NCBI GenBank assembly: GCA_025363695.1
Contig: JANYDI010000144.1
Location: 1-9,039 of the forward strand
Length of the DNA: 9,039 nt
Direction of reading: 5' to 3'
Origin: Opitutia bacterium
GTDB lineage: Bacteria; Verrucomicrobiota; Verrucomicrobiia; Opitutales; JANYDI01
Shown here: positions 1 to 4,973 of the stretch, one piece after another
How positions within the stretch are numbered: the first letter of the stretch is position 1
Layout of the letters: the number at the start of each line of letters is the position of its first letter
Notes under the pieces: model-generated
Seen by the model: only the letters and a program-made list of their open reading frames with translations
What the model was told of the DNA's origin: nothing
The model's database searches: none
Program-made: the position numbers and the translations under genes

Positions 1-195
1 CGTAAGCCCTGGGTTAGGCATGGAAAACAGACCAGAGCCCTGTAAGGGCGGCACACTAGAAAATTCCAGAAAATAGGAGTGTCGCCCCTGTAGGGCTCAA
101 AAAAATTTCACCCGTAAACCCAGGGCTTACGCCCTGGGCTACGATATGCCGCCCCTTCAGGGCTCTCATTTTGTGTTTTGTTTATTAAAGGCTTG
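1..195. repeat. Partial copy of the GC-rich palindromic core repeat
   Basis: This segment is a near-identical inverted copy of the core of the large repeat at 4121-4645: positions 1-195 follow the reverse complement of roughly 4245-4439 with few differences until about 165 and more divergence after that. It contains its own hairpins, for example CCCAGGGC at 119-126 pairing with GCCCTGGG at 131-138 around a TTAC loop, plus GCCCT/AGGGC palindromes at 36-51 and 84-98. The left part of the element lies outside the window. Short GCCCTGGG- and CCTTCAGGG-type palindromic repeats of this style are, from memory, common in intergenic regions of Verrucomicrobiota, Planctomycetota and Bacteroidota. No coding potential is apparent. 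Confidence 0.8.
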
Positions 196-267
196 TTAGT
201 CAACAACTTAGACCCTTTTTATCCCCTTCCTTAGGCGCACTATTAATACCGATTTCTTATTTACTCC

Positions 268-346
268 CTAAACTTTTTTTAAAAAATTTTTAAATTTTTT
301 TCAAAAATCCCTTGACAATCGATCGTTTTTTGCTATAATTATAGGG
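268..346 (+). promoter_or_regulatory. Strong sigma70-type promoter with UP-like A/T tracts and extended -10
   Basis: A perfect -35 hexamer TTGACA (312-317) is followed after 16 bp by a perfect -10 TATAAT (334-339), preceded by TGC so that it is also an extended -10. Immediately upstream, about 268-305 is a run of A and T tracts like an UP element. The predicted start is near G346. This is the best promoter in the window and resembles promoters of stable RNAs more than those of ordinary genes. No protein gene of normal size follows it before the terminator at 734-763. Confidence 0.85.
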
Positions 347-387
347 ACAGGGACAAAACCCGGCTGGCCAGCAACAAAAAAATCATC

Positions 388-492
388 ATGAAAACCCAAA
401 ACGACCAAGCTCTTTTACTCGAAATAATACCTGGATTCTGTACCACGGAACTCACGACAACCCTTTCTCACCGGCTTAAGAAGCGAATCTAG
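388..492 (+). CDS. Possible 34-residue small ORF inside the RNA unit
   Basis: An ATG 42 nt after the predicted transcription start opens a 34-codon frame that begins MKTQNDQALLLEIIPG, contains the threonine-rich stretch TTELTTTL and ends HRLKKRI. Its TAG stop (490-492) touches the base of the 492-528 hairpin. No Shine-Dalgarno sequence is visible (the upstream is A-rich), although most genes in this window also lack one. The run of Thr and Leu codons followed by hairpins is reminiscent of an attenuator leader peptide, but no biosynthetic gene lies downstream before the terminator. It has no recognisable domain, signal peptide or membrane segment. It could well be chance. Confidence 0.2.
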   Translation: MKTQNDQALLLEIIPGFCTTELTTTLSHRLKKRI

Positions 493-528
493 CCCGAGAA
501 CCCAGATCGTGAATACGTGTTCTCGGGC
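492..528 (+). other. 10-bp perfect RNA hairpin
   Basis: GCCCGAGAAC (492-501) pairs perfectly with GTTCTCGGGC (519-528) around a 17-nt loop. No T tract follows, so it is not an intrinsic terminator. It lies within the 346-763 unit directly after the small ORF stop. Confidence 0.65.
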
Positions 529-538
529 GTCCTGACCC

Positions 539-560
539 CCTGTCTTTACACAAAGATAGG
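539..560 (+). other. Small hairpin competing with a 5'-end pairing
   Basis: CCTGTCTTT (539-547) pairs with AAAGATAGG (552-560) around ACAC, with one G-U pair. Bases 538-544 could instead pair with 346-352 at the transcript 5' end, so the two structures are mutually exclusive. Confidence 0.45.
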
Positions 561-586
561 TTAGACTAAATAAAACTCTAGAGCTC

Positions 587-690
587 CGTAAGGGCGATTC
601 TCGACTTGATACTTAATAAAAAAATAAAAAAATAAAAATTACAAACGCCTAAGCCTACAAGCATAAATCACTTCGAGTTTCGCCCTTACG
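587..690 (+). other. Inverted repeat with A-rich interior
   Basis: The arm at 587-604 (CGTAAGGGCGA followed by TTCTCGA) matches the reverse complement of 673-690 at 16 of 18 positions. The enclosed 68 nt contain three A-rich runs. In RNA this would be a long stem closing an A-rich loop. The GTAAGGGCG core resembles the GTAAGGGCGG motif of the 1-195 repeat, so part of it may be repeat-derived. Confidence 0.5.
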
Positions 691-733
691 CGCTTAAAAC
701 CTAAAAAGATCTATTGAGAATACTTCACTGCTG

Positions 734-763
734 AGCCCGAAGCCTTAAAGCTTCGGGCTTTTT
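734..763 (+). terminator. Intrinsic terminator
   Basis: A 10-bp perfect stem, AGCCCGAAGC (734-743) with GCTTCGGGCT (750-759), has a 6-nt loop CTTAAA and runs into five T residues (759-763). It closes the unit that starts near 346. The 97 nt from here to the repeat at 861 are AT-rich and I see nothing in them. Confidence 0.85.
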
Positions 764-860
764 CATGAAAATTGCCCTCAAAATCCATAAATTTACCATA
801 ATATCTTAAAAATATTACAATACATCTGCAATCCAACCCCCCTCTTTATTGATAGCAGCC

Positions 861-1000
861 GATCGCGAAGCGATCTGTGGGGCGCCTTGTATACCCACTC
901 CCGATGGGCGATTTTCCTAAAATGCGTTAGCATTTTAGAAAATCGCCCATCGGAAAGGGGATCCAAGGGGAGCTGGCTCCCCTTTACCCTTTACCCTTTA
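861..1000 (-). repeat. Hairpin element E1 (reverse orientation)
   Basis: Read on the minus strand it has the full family architecture: three TAAAGGG heptamers (980-1000 as CCCTTTA), a short hairpin AAGGGGAGC/GCTCCCCTT (965-984), a GGATCCCC box (957-964), the long hairpin 901-953, a GTATAC box near 890 and the GATCGC/GCGATC hairpin (861-875). The long hairpin has a 16-bp outer stem (CCGATGGGCGATTTTC), an 8-bp inner stem (TAAAATGC/GCATTTTA) and one bulged G on the 3' arm in canonical orientation. The loop of the terminal hairpin is GAA on the plus strand, the inverse of the orientation in E2 and E3. The gap 1001-1058 to the next gene shows nothing else. Confidence 0.85.
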
Positions 1001-1058
1001 CCCCTTCCTGAAAAATGGAGTTGCAAAGTGCGAGACTATGCGTTCTTATACCTGACGT

Positions 1059-1724
1059 ATGAATTGGGAACTGCTAGAGCTTGTGCGCCAGGGGGCATTG
1101 ATGTTTTTGTTGCTGCTGGCGAGCGTGACGATTCATGAGTGGGCGCACGCCTTTGTAGCCAATCGCTTGGGGGACCCTTTACCGCGGGCGCAAGGGCGCT
1201 TAACGTTAAATCCGTTGGCGCACATCGACACGATGGGAACCTTGATTTTACCGGGGATTTTGGTGCTAATGCCCTTGATTTTTGGCGGCCAGGTGTTTTC
1301 GCTTTTTGGCTGGGGAAAGCCCGTGCCGCTGTCTTTGGGAGACCCCAAAACACGGCGTAGCCAAGAGATCAAAATTATGCTTGCTGGACCAGCAGCAAAC
1401 CTAAGCATTGCCTTGATTGCAGCCTGTTTGGGAGGGCTGCTGAGCCCATGGGTGCCCAAAATTGAGGAGTTTTTTGCCCTCGTGATCTTGCTGAATTCTT
1501 CCTTGTTTTTGTTTAATTTGCTCCCGATACCGCCTCTGGACGGGGCTCGGCTCATGCGGCATCTTTTTAAAATGAAGGAGGAAACCTATATGCAATGGAG
1601 CCGCTATGGCTTTTTTGTGGTTTTGATTTTGCTCAACTTCACGCCCTTGCGCTTTGTCGTCAATTTTATTGTTCAAAGCCTCAATGTAGGCTTTTTTTCG
1701 GTCATGCAGCTGATGTCTCTATAA
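1059..1724 (+). CDS. Site-2 protease family (M50) membrane metalloprotease
   Basis: The 221-residue product is a polytopic membrane zinc protease of the M50/S2P type. HEWAH at residues 26-30 is the HExxH zinc motif within the first hydrophobic segment. NPLAHIDTMG (51-60) and GWGKPVP (84-90) are family motifs, and LDGARL (160-165) carries the third zinc ligand Asp161. At least four further hydrophobic segments flank these (about 61-82, 104-128, 138-158, 183-215). There is no PDZ or CBS domain, so this is the short single-domain form often annotated SpoIVFB-like; substrates cannot be predicted. The start is the only ATG that fits, since an in-frame ATG 21 nt upstream runs into a stop. No Shine-Dalgarno sequence is evident. 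It is followed after 2 nt by the exonuclease gene, so the two are probably co-transcribed. Confidence 0.92.
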   Translation: MNWELLELVRQGALMFLLLLASVTIHEWAHAFVANRLGDPLPRAQGRLTLNPLAHIDTMGTLILPGILVLMPLIFGGQVFSLFGWGKPVPLSLGDPKTRRSQEIKIMLAGPAANLSIALIAACLGGLLSPWVPKIEEFFALVILLNSSLFLFNLLPIPPLDGARLMRHLFKMKEETYMQWSRYGFFVVLILLNFTPLRFVVNFIVQSLNVGFFSVMQLMSL

Positions 1725-1726
1725 CG

Positions 1727-2614
1727 ATGAATCGCCCCTGGCTCATTGTCGATGGCTACAACTTAGCCTTCAGGAGTTTTTATGCGGTGCCGCCCTTGAC
1801 GCGTAGTGATGGTTTCCCGACCAACATGCTCCAGGGCTTTGTCCGTATGCTTTGGAAGCTCGAGGATCAGTGCGCTCCCAGGGGTATCTTTGTGGCCTTT
1901 GATTGCGGGGGTTCAAAGCGACGCCTGGAGTTGTTCCCCTCCTACAAGGCGCATAGGCCTCAAGCCCCCGAAGCCCTCAGGCAGCAATTGCCCTTGATTC
2001 GGGACTTGGCAGACGCCATGGGCTACGGGCTTTTGGAGTCTGAAGGCACGGAGGGCGACGACCTCATTGCCGCCTATGCGCAAAGGTTGGCTCAAAAGCA
2101 GGAGTCCGTTTCCATTGTCAGCGCCGATAAAGACTTTGCGCAATGCCTCGGGCCCCATGTTTCCCAGCTACTCCCAGCGCCTCCAGGGCAGCCCGGTTTG
2201 GGCTGGCAGCTTCTAGAGGCCTCAGGTGTTAGGGCAAAGTTTGGGGTATCCGTGGAACAGATCCCCGATTATTTAGCCTTGATGGGCGATGTATCGGACA
2301 ACATCCCTGGCCTAGAAGGCGTTGGGCCCAAGACCGCCCAAAAATGGCTCGCCCAATATGGTTCCTTAGCTCAGATCATCGCTGCCGCTGAACACATCGA
2401 GCCCAAGCGTTTCCAAACGCCCCTTTCCCAGAGTGCAAGCCTTTTGCAGCGCAATTTGGCCCTTACCACGCTGGACAAGGACCAGCTTCCGTGCGCCTTG
2501 CCAGCGATTCTCGGGGGCCCCAAGCCCGCGCTGCTCACGTTTTTAGAAAAAATGGAATTGAATAGGGCTTACGCAGAAGCTAGGCGGCGTTTAGAACCGG
2601 TGTTGAGTTTGTAA
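1727..2614 (+). CDS. Stand-alone 5'-3' exonuclease (Pol I N-terminal / FEN-like)
   Basis: The 295-residue protein matches the 5' nuclease domain of DNA polymerase I without any polymerase part. Metal-site motifs are in order: VDGYN (8-12, Asp9), FVAFDCGGSKRR (55-66, Asp59) followed by YKAHR (73-77), EGTEGDDLIA (106-115, Glu109, Asp111, Asp112), SADKDF (132-137, Asp134, Asp136) and LMGDVSDNIPGLEGVGPKTA (185-204, Asp188, Asp191), which includes the helix-3-turn-helix DNA-binding motif. All expected acidic ligands are present, so it should be an active flap/5' nuclease in replication or repair. The frame is open further upstream, but the ATG at 1727, 2 nt after the protease stop, gives the family N-terminus directly. 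The TAA stop is the first three bases of the TAAAGGG array of the following repeat, so the coding end abuts the element. Confidence 0.92.
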   Translation: MNRPWLIVDGYNLAFRSFYAVPPLTRSDGFPTNMLQGFVRMLWKLEDQCAPRGIFVAFDCGGSKRRLELFPSYKAHRPQAPEALRQQLPLIRDLADAMGYGLLESEGTEGDDLIAAYAQRLAQKQESVSIVSADKDFAQCLGPHVSQLLPAPPGQPGLGWQLLEASGVRAKFGVSVEQIPDYLALMGDVSDNIPGLEGVGPKTAQKWLAQYGSLAQIIAAAEHIEPKRFQTPLSQSASLLQRNLALTTLDKDQLPCALPAILGGPKPALLTFLEKMELNRAYAEARRRLEPVLSL

Positions 2615-2646
2615 AGGGTAAAGGGTAAAGGGTAAAGGGTAAAGGG
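2612..2646 (+). repeat. Five tandem TAAAGGG heptamers
   Basis: Five perfect head-to-tail copies of TAAAGGG, the first of which holds the exonuclease stop codon. E1 has three copies (980-1000), the other element ends have one exact or near-exact copy. This is the boundary module of the hairpin element family. Confidence 0.95.
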
Positions 2647-2662
2647 TTAGGAGTTAAAAGCC

Positions 2663-2783
2663 AAGGGGCGCTTGCGCCCCTTAGGATCCCCTTTTCGATG
2701 GCGATTTTGCGAAATACTACGTATTTCGACAAAATCGCCATCGAGAAGAATATACTAAGGCCTCCACAGATCGCGAAGCGATC
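2663..2783 (+). repeat. Hairpin element E2 (forward orientation)
   Basis: Modules in order: short hairpin AAGGGGCGC/GCGCCCCTT (2663-2682), GGATCCCC box (2684-2691), long hairpin (2695-2744), ATACTAAGG box (2752-2760) and the GATCGC/GCGATC hairpin with GAA loop (2769-2783). The long hairpin has a 15-bp outer stem (TCGATGGCGATTTTG) and an 8-bp inner stem CGAAATAC/GTATTTCG, the only copy in which the inner stem is not the AAAATGC type; both sides have changed together. A bulged A lies on the 3' arm. Confidence 0.85.
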
Positions 2784-2812
2784 CGGGTGTATTTTTCGAA
2801 CTGCTTTGAGCC

Positions 2813-2923
2813 GGTTTGAGGGGGGCATTGGGGGTTCGGACAAGGAAGGGAAGTGCGTAGCGCACTACGGTGCGTGAGTCACTTCCCTGACACCGTCCCA
2901 ACCCTCAATGCCCCCCTCAAACC
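2813..2923. repeat. Compound long hairpin (24-bp arms) with nested hairpins
   Basis: Arms 2813-2836 and 2900-2923 are complementary at 23 of 24 positions (GGTTTGAGGGGGGCATTG is the outer part of the left arm). Nested inside are GGGAAGTG (2848-2855) with CACTTCCC (2880-2887) and a further small stem AGTGCG/CGCACT (2852-2857/2861-2866). It looks like a separate palindromic element inserted between E2 and the right-hand end of the composite. No T tract follows it. Confidence 0.8.
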
Positions 2924-2978
2924 ATCCTAAGGGGCGCGAGCTCCCCTTAGCCCTTTATCCTATCCTACTCTATCCATC

Positions 2979-4118
2979 ATGAACTTAAAAACGGAGTTAA
3001 AGCCACGTTGTTGGCTAGAAATTGACCTTGCGGCGTTGGAGCGCAACGTGGGGAGGATTCGGGCTTTTTTGCCTGCGGGGATGCTTTATGTTGCGGCGAT
3101 CAAGGCGGACGCGTATGGGTGTGGATTGCCGCAGGTGGGTCGGCACCTCTTGCAATGCGGGGTGCAGGCCTTTGGGGTGGCGAATGTGGCTGAAGGCGTG
3201 GCTTTGCGGGAGTTAGGGGCCAAATCGCTCATCCTTGTCATGGGTCCTTTGGTACCGGAAGAAGATCCTTTTTTGTGGGAATATGGCCTGACGCCTACCT
3301 TGTCCTGTGTTGAAGAGGTTCAGCGGTTTAATGATCGGGCGCTTGCCTTGGGGCGTCCGATTCAGGCGCATGTTAAAGTGGATACCGGCATGGGGCGTAC
3401 TGGCTTTTGGCATGAAAGTATGGCGCCCTTGTATGCAGCGCTTGAGGCGGCCAAGGGTCTGTCGGTGCAGGGGCTGTATACGCATTTGGCTACGGCTGGA
3501 CAGGACCTCGATTATGTGCGCTTGCAACGGCGACGGCTTTTAGACGTCTTTGCCCACAAGGCTTTGGGTCCGAGCCTGTCGTGGTTGCATGCCGACAGCA
3601 GTGGGAGCATTGAGTTGTCTTCTCCTCAGGAACCCTTTAACGCCGTGCGTATTGGGCTTTTGCAGTACGGTGTGGTTCCTGGAGGGATGTATGCTCCAAA
3701 AATTGCCGTAGAACCGATTTTTCACTTCTGTGCCCGCATAGGCCTGATCAAAACCCTGCCTGCAGGCGCCTCTATTGGCTATGGGCGCACGCATGTCCTC
3801 AAGCGCGAGAGCCGTACCGCAGTGATCACGCTGGGCTATGCCGATGGCCTCCCTACCACGCGGCAAAACTGCGGCCATGTCCTCATCCACGGGCTTGCTT
3901 GTCCGATTTTAGGCCGAGTCAGCATGGACCAAACGGTGGTCGATGTCACCGATTGCCCCCAGGCAGCCTGTGGTGATACCGTTGTCCTGATTGGCTCCCA
4001 AGGCGACGCTGCGATTAGCCTCGAAACCTACAGCCAGTGGTGCGGCCGCATCCCCTGGGAGTCCTTGACGAATATCTCAAAGCGTGTTTTGCGGATGTAT
4101 CGGTTGGCGCGGGGGTAG
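2979..4118 (+). CDS. alr: Alanine racemase
   Basis: The 379-residue protein is a full-length, PLP-dependent fold type III alanine racemase that interconverts L- and D-alanine for peptidoglycan synthesis in the cytoplasm. The N-terminal TIM-barrel carries AAIKADAYG (39-47) with the PLP lysine Lys42. KVDTGMGRTGF (133-143) holds the normally carbamylated Lys133 and the active-site Arg140. HADSSGSIEL and NAVRIGLLQYGV are the phosphate-binding and arginine motifs. The C-terminal beta domain has SIGYGRT with catalytic Tyr268 and the GRVSMDQ motif. All key residues are present. It is not fused to MurF, unlike in many Bacteroidota. The start is 21 nt after a repeat element in a pyrimidine-rich stretch with no Shine-Dalgarno sequence, so its 5' UTR and probably its promoter lie in repeat-derived DNA. 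It is monocistronic, with another repeat starting 2 nt after its stop. Confidence 0.96.
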   Translation: MNLKTELKPRCWLEIDLAALERNVGRIRAFLPAGMLYVAAIKADAYGCGLPQVGRHLLQCGVQAFGVANVAEGVALRELGAKSLILVMGPLVPEEDPFLWEYGLTPTLSCVEEVQRFNDRALALGRPIQAHVKVDTGMGRTGFWHESMAPLYAALEAAKGLSVQGLYTHLATAGQDLDYVRLQRRRLLDVFAHKALGPSLSWLHADSSGSIELSSPQEPFNAVRIGLLQYGVVPGGMYAPKIAVEPIFHFCARIGLIKTLPAGASIGYGRTHVLKRESRTAVITLGYADGLPTTRQNCGHVLIHGLACPILGRVSMDQTVVDVTDCPQAACGDTVVLIGSQGDAAISLETYSQWCGRIPWESLTNISKRVLRMYRLARG

Positions 4119-4120
4119 AT

Positions 4121-4251
4121 TAAGGGCTAAGGGGCGCTGGCGCCCCTTAGGATCCCCTTTCCGATAGCGATTTATTAAAATGCAAGCGCATTTTAGATAA
4201 ATCGCTATCGGGGAGGGTGATACTAAGCCGTCTTCGGATTGCGAAGCGATC
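4121..4251 (+). repeat. Hairpin element E3 (forward orientation)
   Basis: Modules: one degenerate heptamer, short hairpin CTAAGGGGCGC/GCGCCCCTTAG (4127-4150), GGATCCCC, long hairpin 4161-4211 with outer stem CCGATAGCGATTTAT and inner stem TAAAATGC/GCATTTTA, a bulged G on the 3' arm, GATACTAAG (4219-4227) and GATTGCGAAGCGATC (4237-4251). It begins 2 nt after the alr TAG stop. Confidence 0.85.
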
Positions 4252-4280
4252 GATTATTGTTTATTCAAACCACACTTAAG

Positions 4281-4473
4281 GAGGCCTGAAGGGCCGGCAG
4301 ATACGTAGCCCAGGGCGTAAGCCCTGGGTTTACGGGTGAAAAATTTTTGAGCCCTACAGGGGCGACACTCGTATTCAAGTTTTTAGTACCGCCCTTACAG
4401 GGCTCTGGTCTGTTTCCCATGTCAAACCCAGGGCTCACGCCCTGGGCTACGATATGCCGGCCCTTCAGGCCTC
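4281..4473. repeat. Core palindrome with 50-bp inverted arms
   Basis: The left arm (about 4281-4331) and right arm (about 4424-4473) are nearly perfect inverted copies, starting with GAGGCCTGAAGGGCCGGC. Each arm contains its own CCCAGGGC/GCCCTGGG hairpin with a 4-nt loop (4309-4328 and 4427-4446). The segment 1-195 is an inverted copy of most of this region. Confidence 0.85.
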
Positions 4474-4514
4474 TTTAAGTGTGGTTTTGATAAACAGTTA
4501 GATCACTTAGATGC

Positions 4515-4645
4515 CAACGCTTCGCGATCCGGAGGGTGCCTAGTATCACCCTGCCTGGTAGCGAATTGTTTAAAATGCTCTGCATTTTAACAATTCGCTA
4601 CCAGTTAGGGGATCCTAAGGGGAGCGAGCTCCCCTTGGCCCTTTA
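4515..4645 (-). repeat. Hairpin element E4 (reverse orientation)
   Basis: On the minus strand: CCCTTTA complement (4639-4645), short hairpin AAGGGGAGC/GCTCCCCTT (4617-4636), GGATCCCC, long hairpin 4555-4604 with outer stem CTGGTAGCGAATTG and inner stem TTAAAATGC/GCATTTTAA, a bulged A on the 3' arm, GATACTAGG and a decayed GATCGCGAAGCG hairpin. It is the inverted partner of E3. Confidence 0.85.
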
Positions 4646-4673
4646 CTTTCAACGCCTAGGCTTCTAAACTTCA

Positions 4674-4713
4674 GCAAGTCTAAAACTTTTTTTGTAGTGT
4701 ATTTTAGACTTGC
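4674..4713. promoter_or_regulatory. 12-bp perfect inverted repeat upstream of the act region
   Basis: GCAAGTCTAAAA (4674-4685) and TTTTAGACTTGC (4702-4713) are perfect inverted copies with a 16-nt T-rich spacer. It lies 48 nt before the small Tat ORF and 260 nt before actA, so it could be an operator, a leader hairpin or a residual repeat. No T tract follows on the plus strand. No convincing promoter hexamers were found in 4646-4761. Confidence 0.4.
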
Positions 4714-4761
4714 AAATACGCTCAAAACAAGTCTTCATAAACAAGCGTTGTTAGTTTGTAA

Positions 4762-4941
4762 ATGACAGATTCCTGCACACGTAGAGACTTTTTGAAGTAT
4801 TTGGGCTTATTTTTAGGGGGGGTGTTTTTTTGTGGAGTGGGGCGGCGTTCATTTCCTGAGCTCTCGGCTTCCGAAGAGCCCTGTGAGCGGCTTCCTGAGC
4901 TAAAGAAGGCGCCGCATGCCTGTCCGTATGAGCTTCAGTGA
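4762..4941 (+). CDS. Small Tat-signal peptide/protein, 59 residues, function unknown
   Basis: This frame encodes 59 residues starting MTDSCTRRDFLKYLGLFLGG. TRRDFLK (6-12) is a textbook twin-arginine motif, followed by a hydrophobic segment (about 13-27) and a basic RR pair (28-29), then an acidic, Cys- and Pro-containing tail ending HACPYELQ. An in-frame TAA directly precedes the ATG, so this is the only near start. There is no classical Shine-Dalgarno sequence, as for most neighbours. The missing signal-cleavage box and the short tail suggest a Tat-inserted membrane anchor or a remnant of a longer exported protein; switching to the +1 frame adds only about 14 residues, so no simple frameshift restores a long product. 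It ends 32 nt before actA, implying co-transcription with the ACIII genes. Function is unknown; a chance ORF is possible but the Tat motif argues against it. Confidence 0.6.
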   Translation: MTDSCTRRDFLKYLGLFLGGVFFCGVGRRSFPELSASEEPCERLPELKKAPHACPYELQ

Positions 4942-4973
4942 TAGCCTTCTGATGACTCAGCAACCCTAACGTT

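Larger units (their letters stand above)
346..763 (+). ncRNA. Putative structured RNA of about 420 nt, family unknown
   Basis: The unit is bounded by the strong promoter at 312-339 and the intrinsic terminator at 734-763. Visible structure includes a palindrome GCTGGCCAGC (363-372), a 10-bp perfect stem at 492-501/519-528, a 9-bp stem with one G-U pair at 539-547/552-560 (ACAC loop), and an 18-bp inverted repeat with two mismatches at 587-604/673-690 enclosing an A-rich stretch. The 5' end GACAGGG (346-352) can also pair with CCCTGTC (538-544), which competes with the 539-560 hairpin, so two alternative folds are possible. I looked for hallmarks of tmRNA, RNase P RNA and SRP RNA and saw none; 6S RNA cannot be excluded by eye. 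It may instead be a leader or small-protein mRNA (see 388-492). The segment 196-860 has no counterpart in the similar repeat at 4121-4645. Confidence 0.5.
2612..2957. repeat. Composite intergenic repeat: element E2 plus compound hairpin with inverted ends
   Basis: This fills almost all of the gap between the exonuclease and alanine racemase genes. Its outer ends are inverted: TAAAGGG heptamers and an AAGGGGCGC hairpin on the left (2612-2682), and a matching hairpin with CCCTTTA on the right (2926-2957). Between them are the rest of E2 (to 2783) and a separate large hairpin at 2813-2923 that is absent from the other composite at 4121-4645. The right-hand short hairpin (2929-2948) has one uncompensated C/T mismatch. 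Only 21 nt separate the right end from the alr start codon. Confidence 0.8.
4121..4645. repeat. Large nested inverted-repeat element (E3, core, inverted core, E4)
   Basis: About 525 bp between alr and the act region form one composite palindrome. From the outside in, both arms carry a TAAGGG/TAAAGGG end, short GC hairpin, GGATCCCC, bulged long hairpin, GATACTA box, GATCGC hairpin, an AT-rich link with AAACCACACTTAA, then GAGGCCTGAAGGGCCGGC and the CGTAGCCCAGGGCGT core. The centre (about 4332-4423) is not symmetric and contains GCCCTACAGGGGCG and CGCCCTTACAGGGC. Arms differ more in the long hairpins than in the flanking modules. It contains no ORF with coding character and no transposase. Confidence 0.85.

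Noticed and set aside
1..195. CRISPR-like array of short palindromic repeats
   Set aside because: The GCCCTGGG and GCCCT-AGGGC motifs are not evenly spaced, are not identical direct repeats with unique spacers, and recur as an intact inverted block at 4245-4439.
346..763. tmRNA, RNase P RNA or SRP RNA
   Set aside because: No tRNA-like ends with CCA, no RNase P core sequences such as GAGGAAAGTCC, and no SRP domain IV motif could be found on the plus strand.
887..1138. 83-residue ORF upstream of and overlapping the protease gene
   Set aside because: It runs through the E1 hairpin and into the protease gene in another frame, and its translation has no domain character.
1595..1726. 44-residue N-terminal extension of the exonuclease
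   Set aside because: It would overlap the protease gene by 130 nt and adds nothing family-like before MNRPWLIVDGYN, which is the normal N-terminus.
2612..2646. Telomere-like TAAAGGG tandem array
   Set aside because: Only one to five units occur, always as part of the intergenic hairpin element and internal to the sequence, so this is not a replicon end.
2813..2923. Intrinsic terminator of the protease-exonuclease unit
   Set aside because: The stem is strong but is not followed by a T tract, and it lies some 200 nt beyond the stop; it is better described as a palindromic element, though it may impede transcription.
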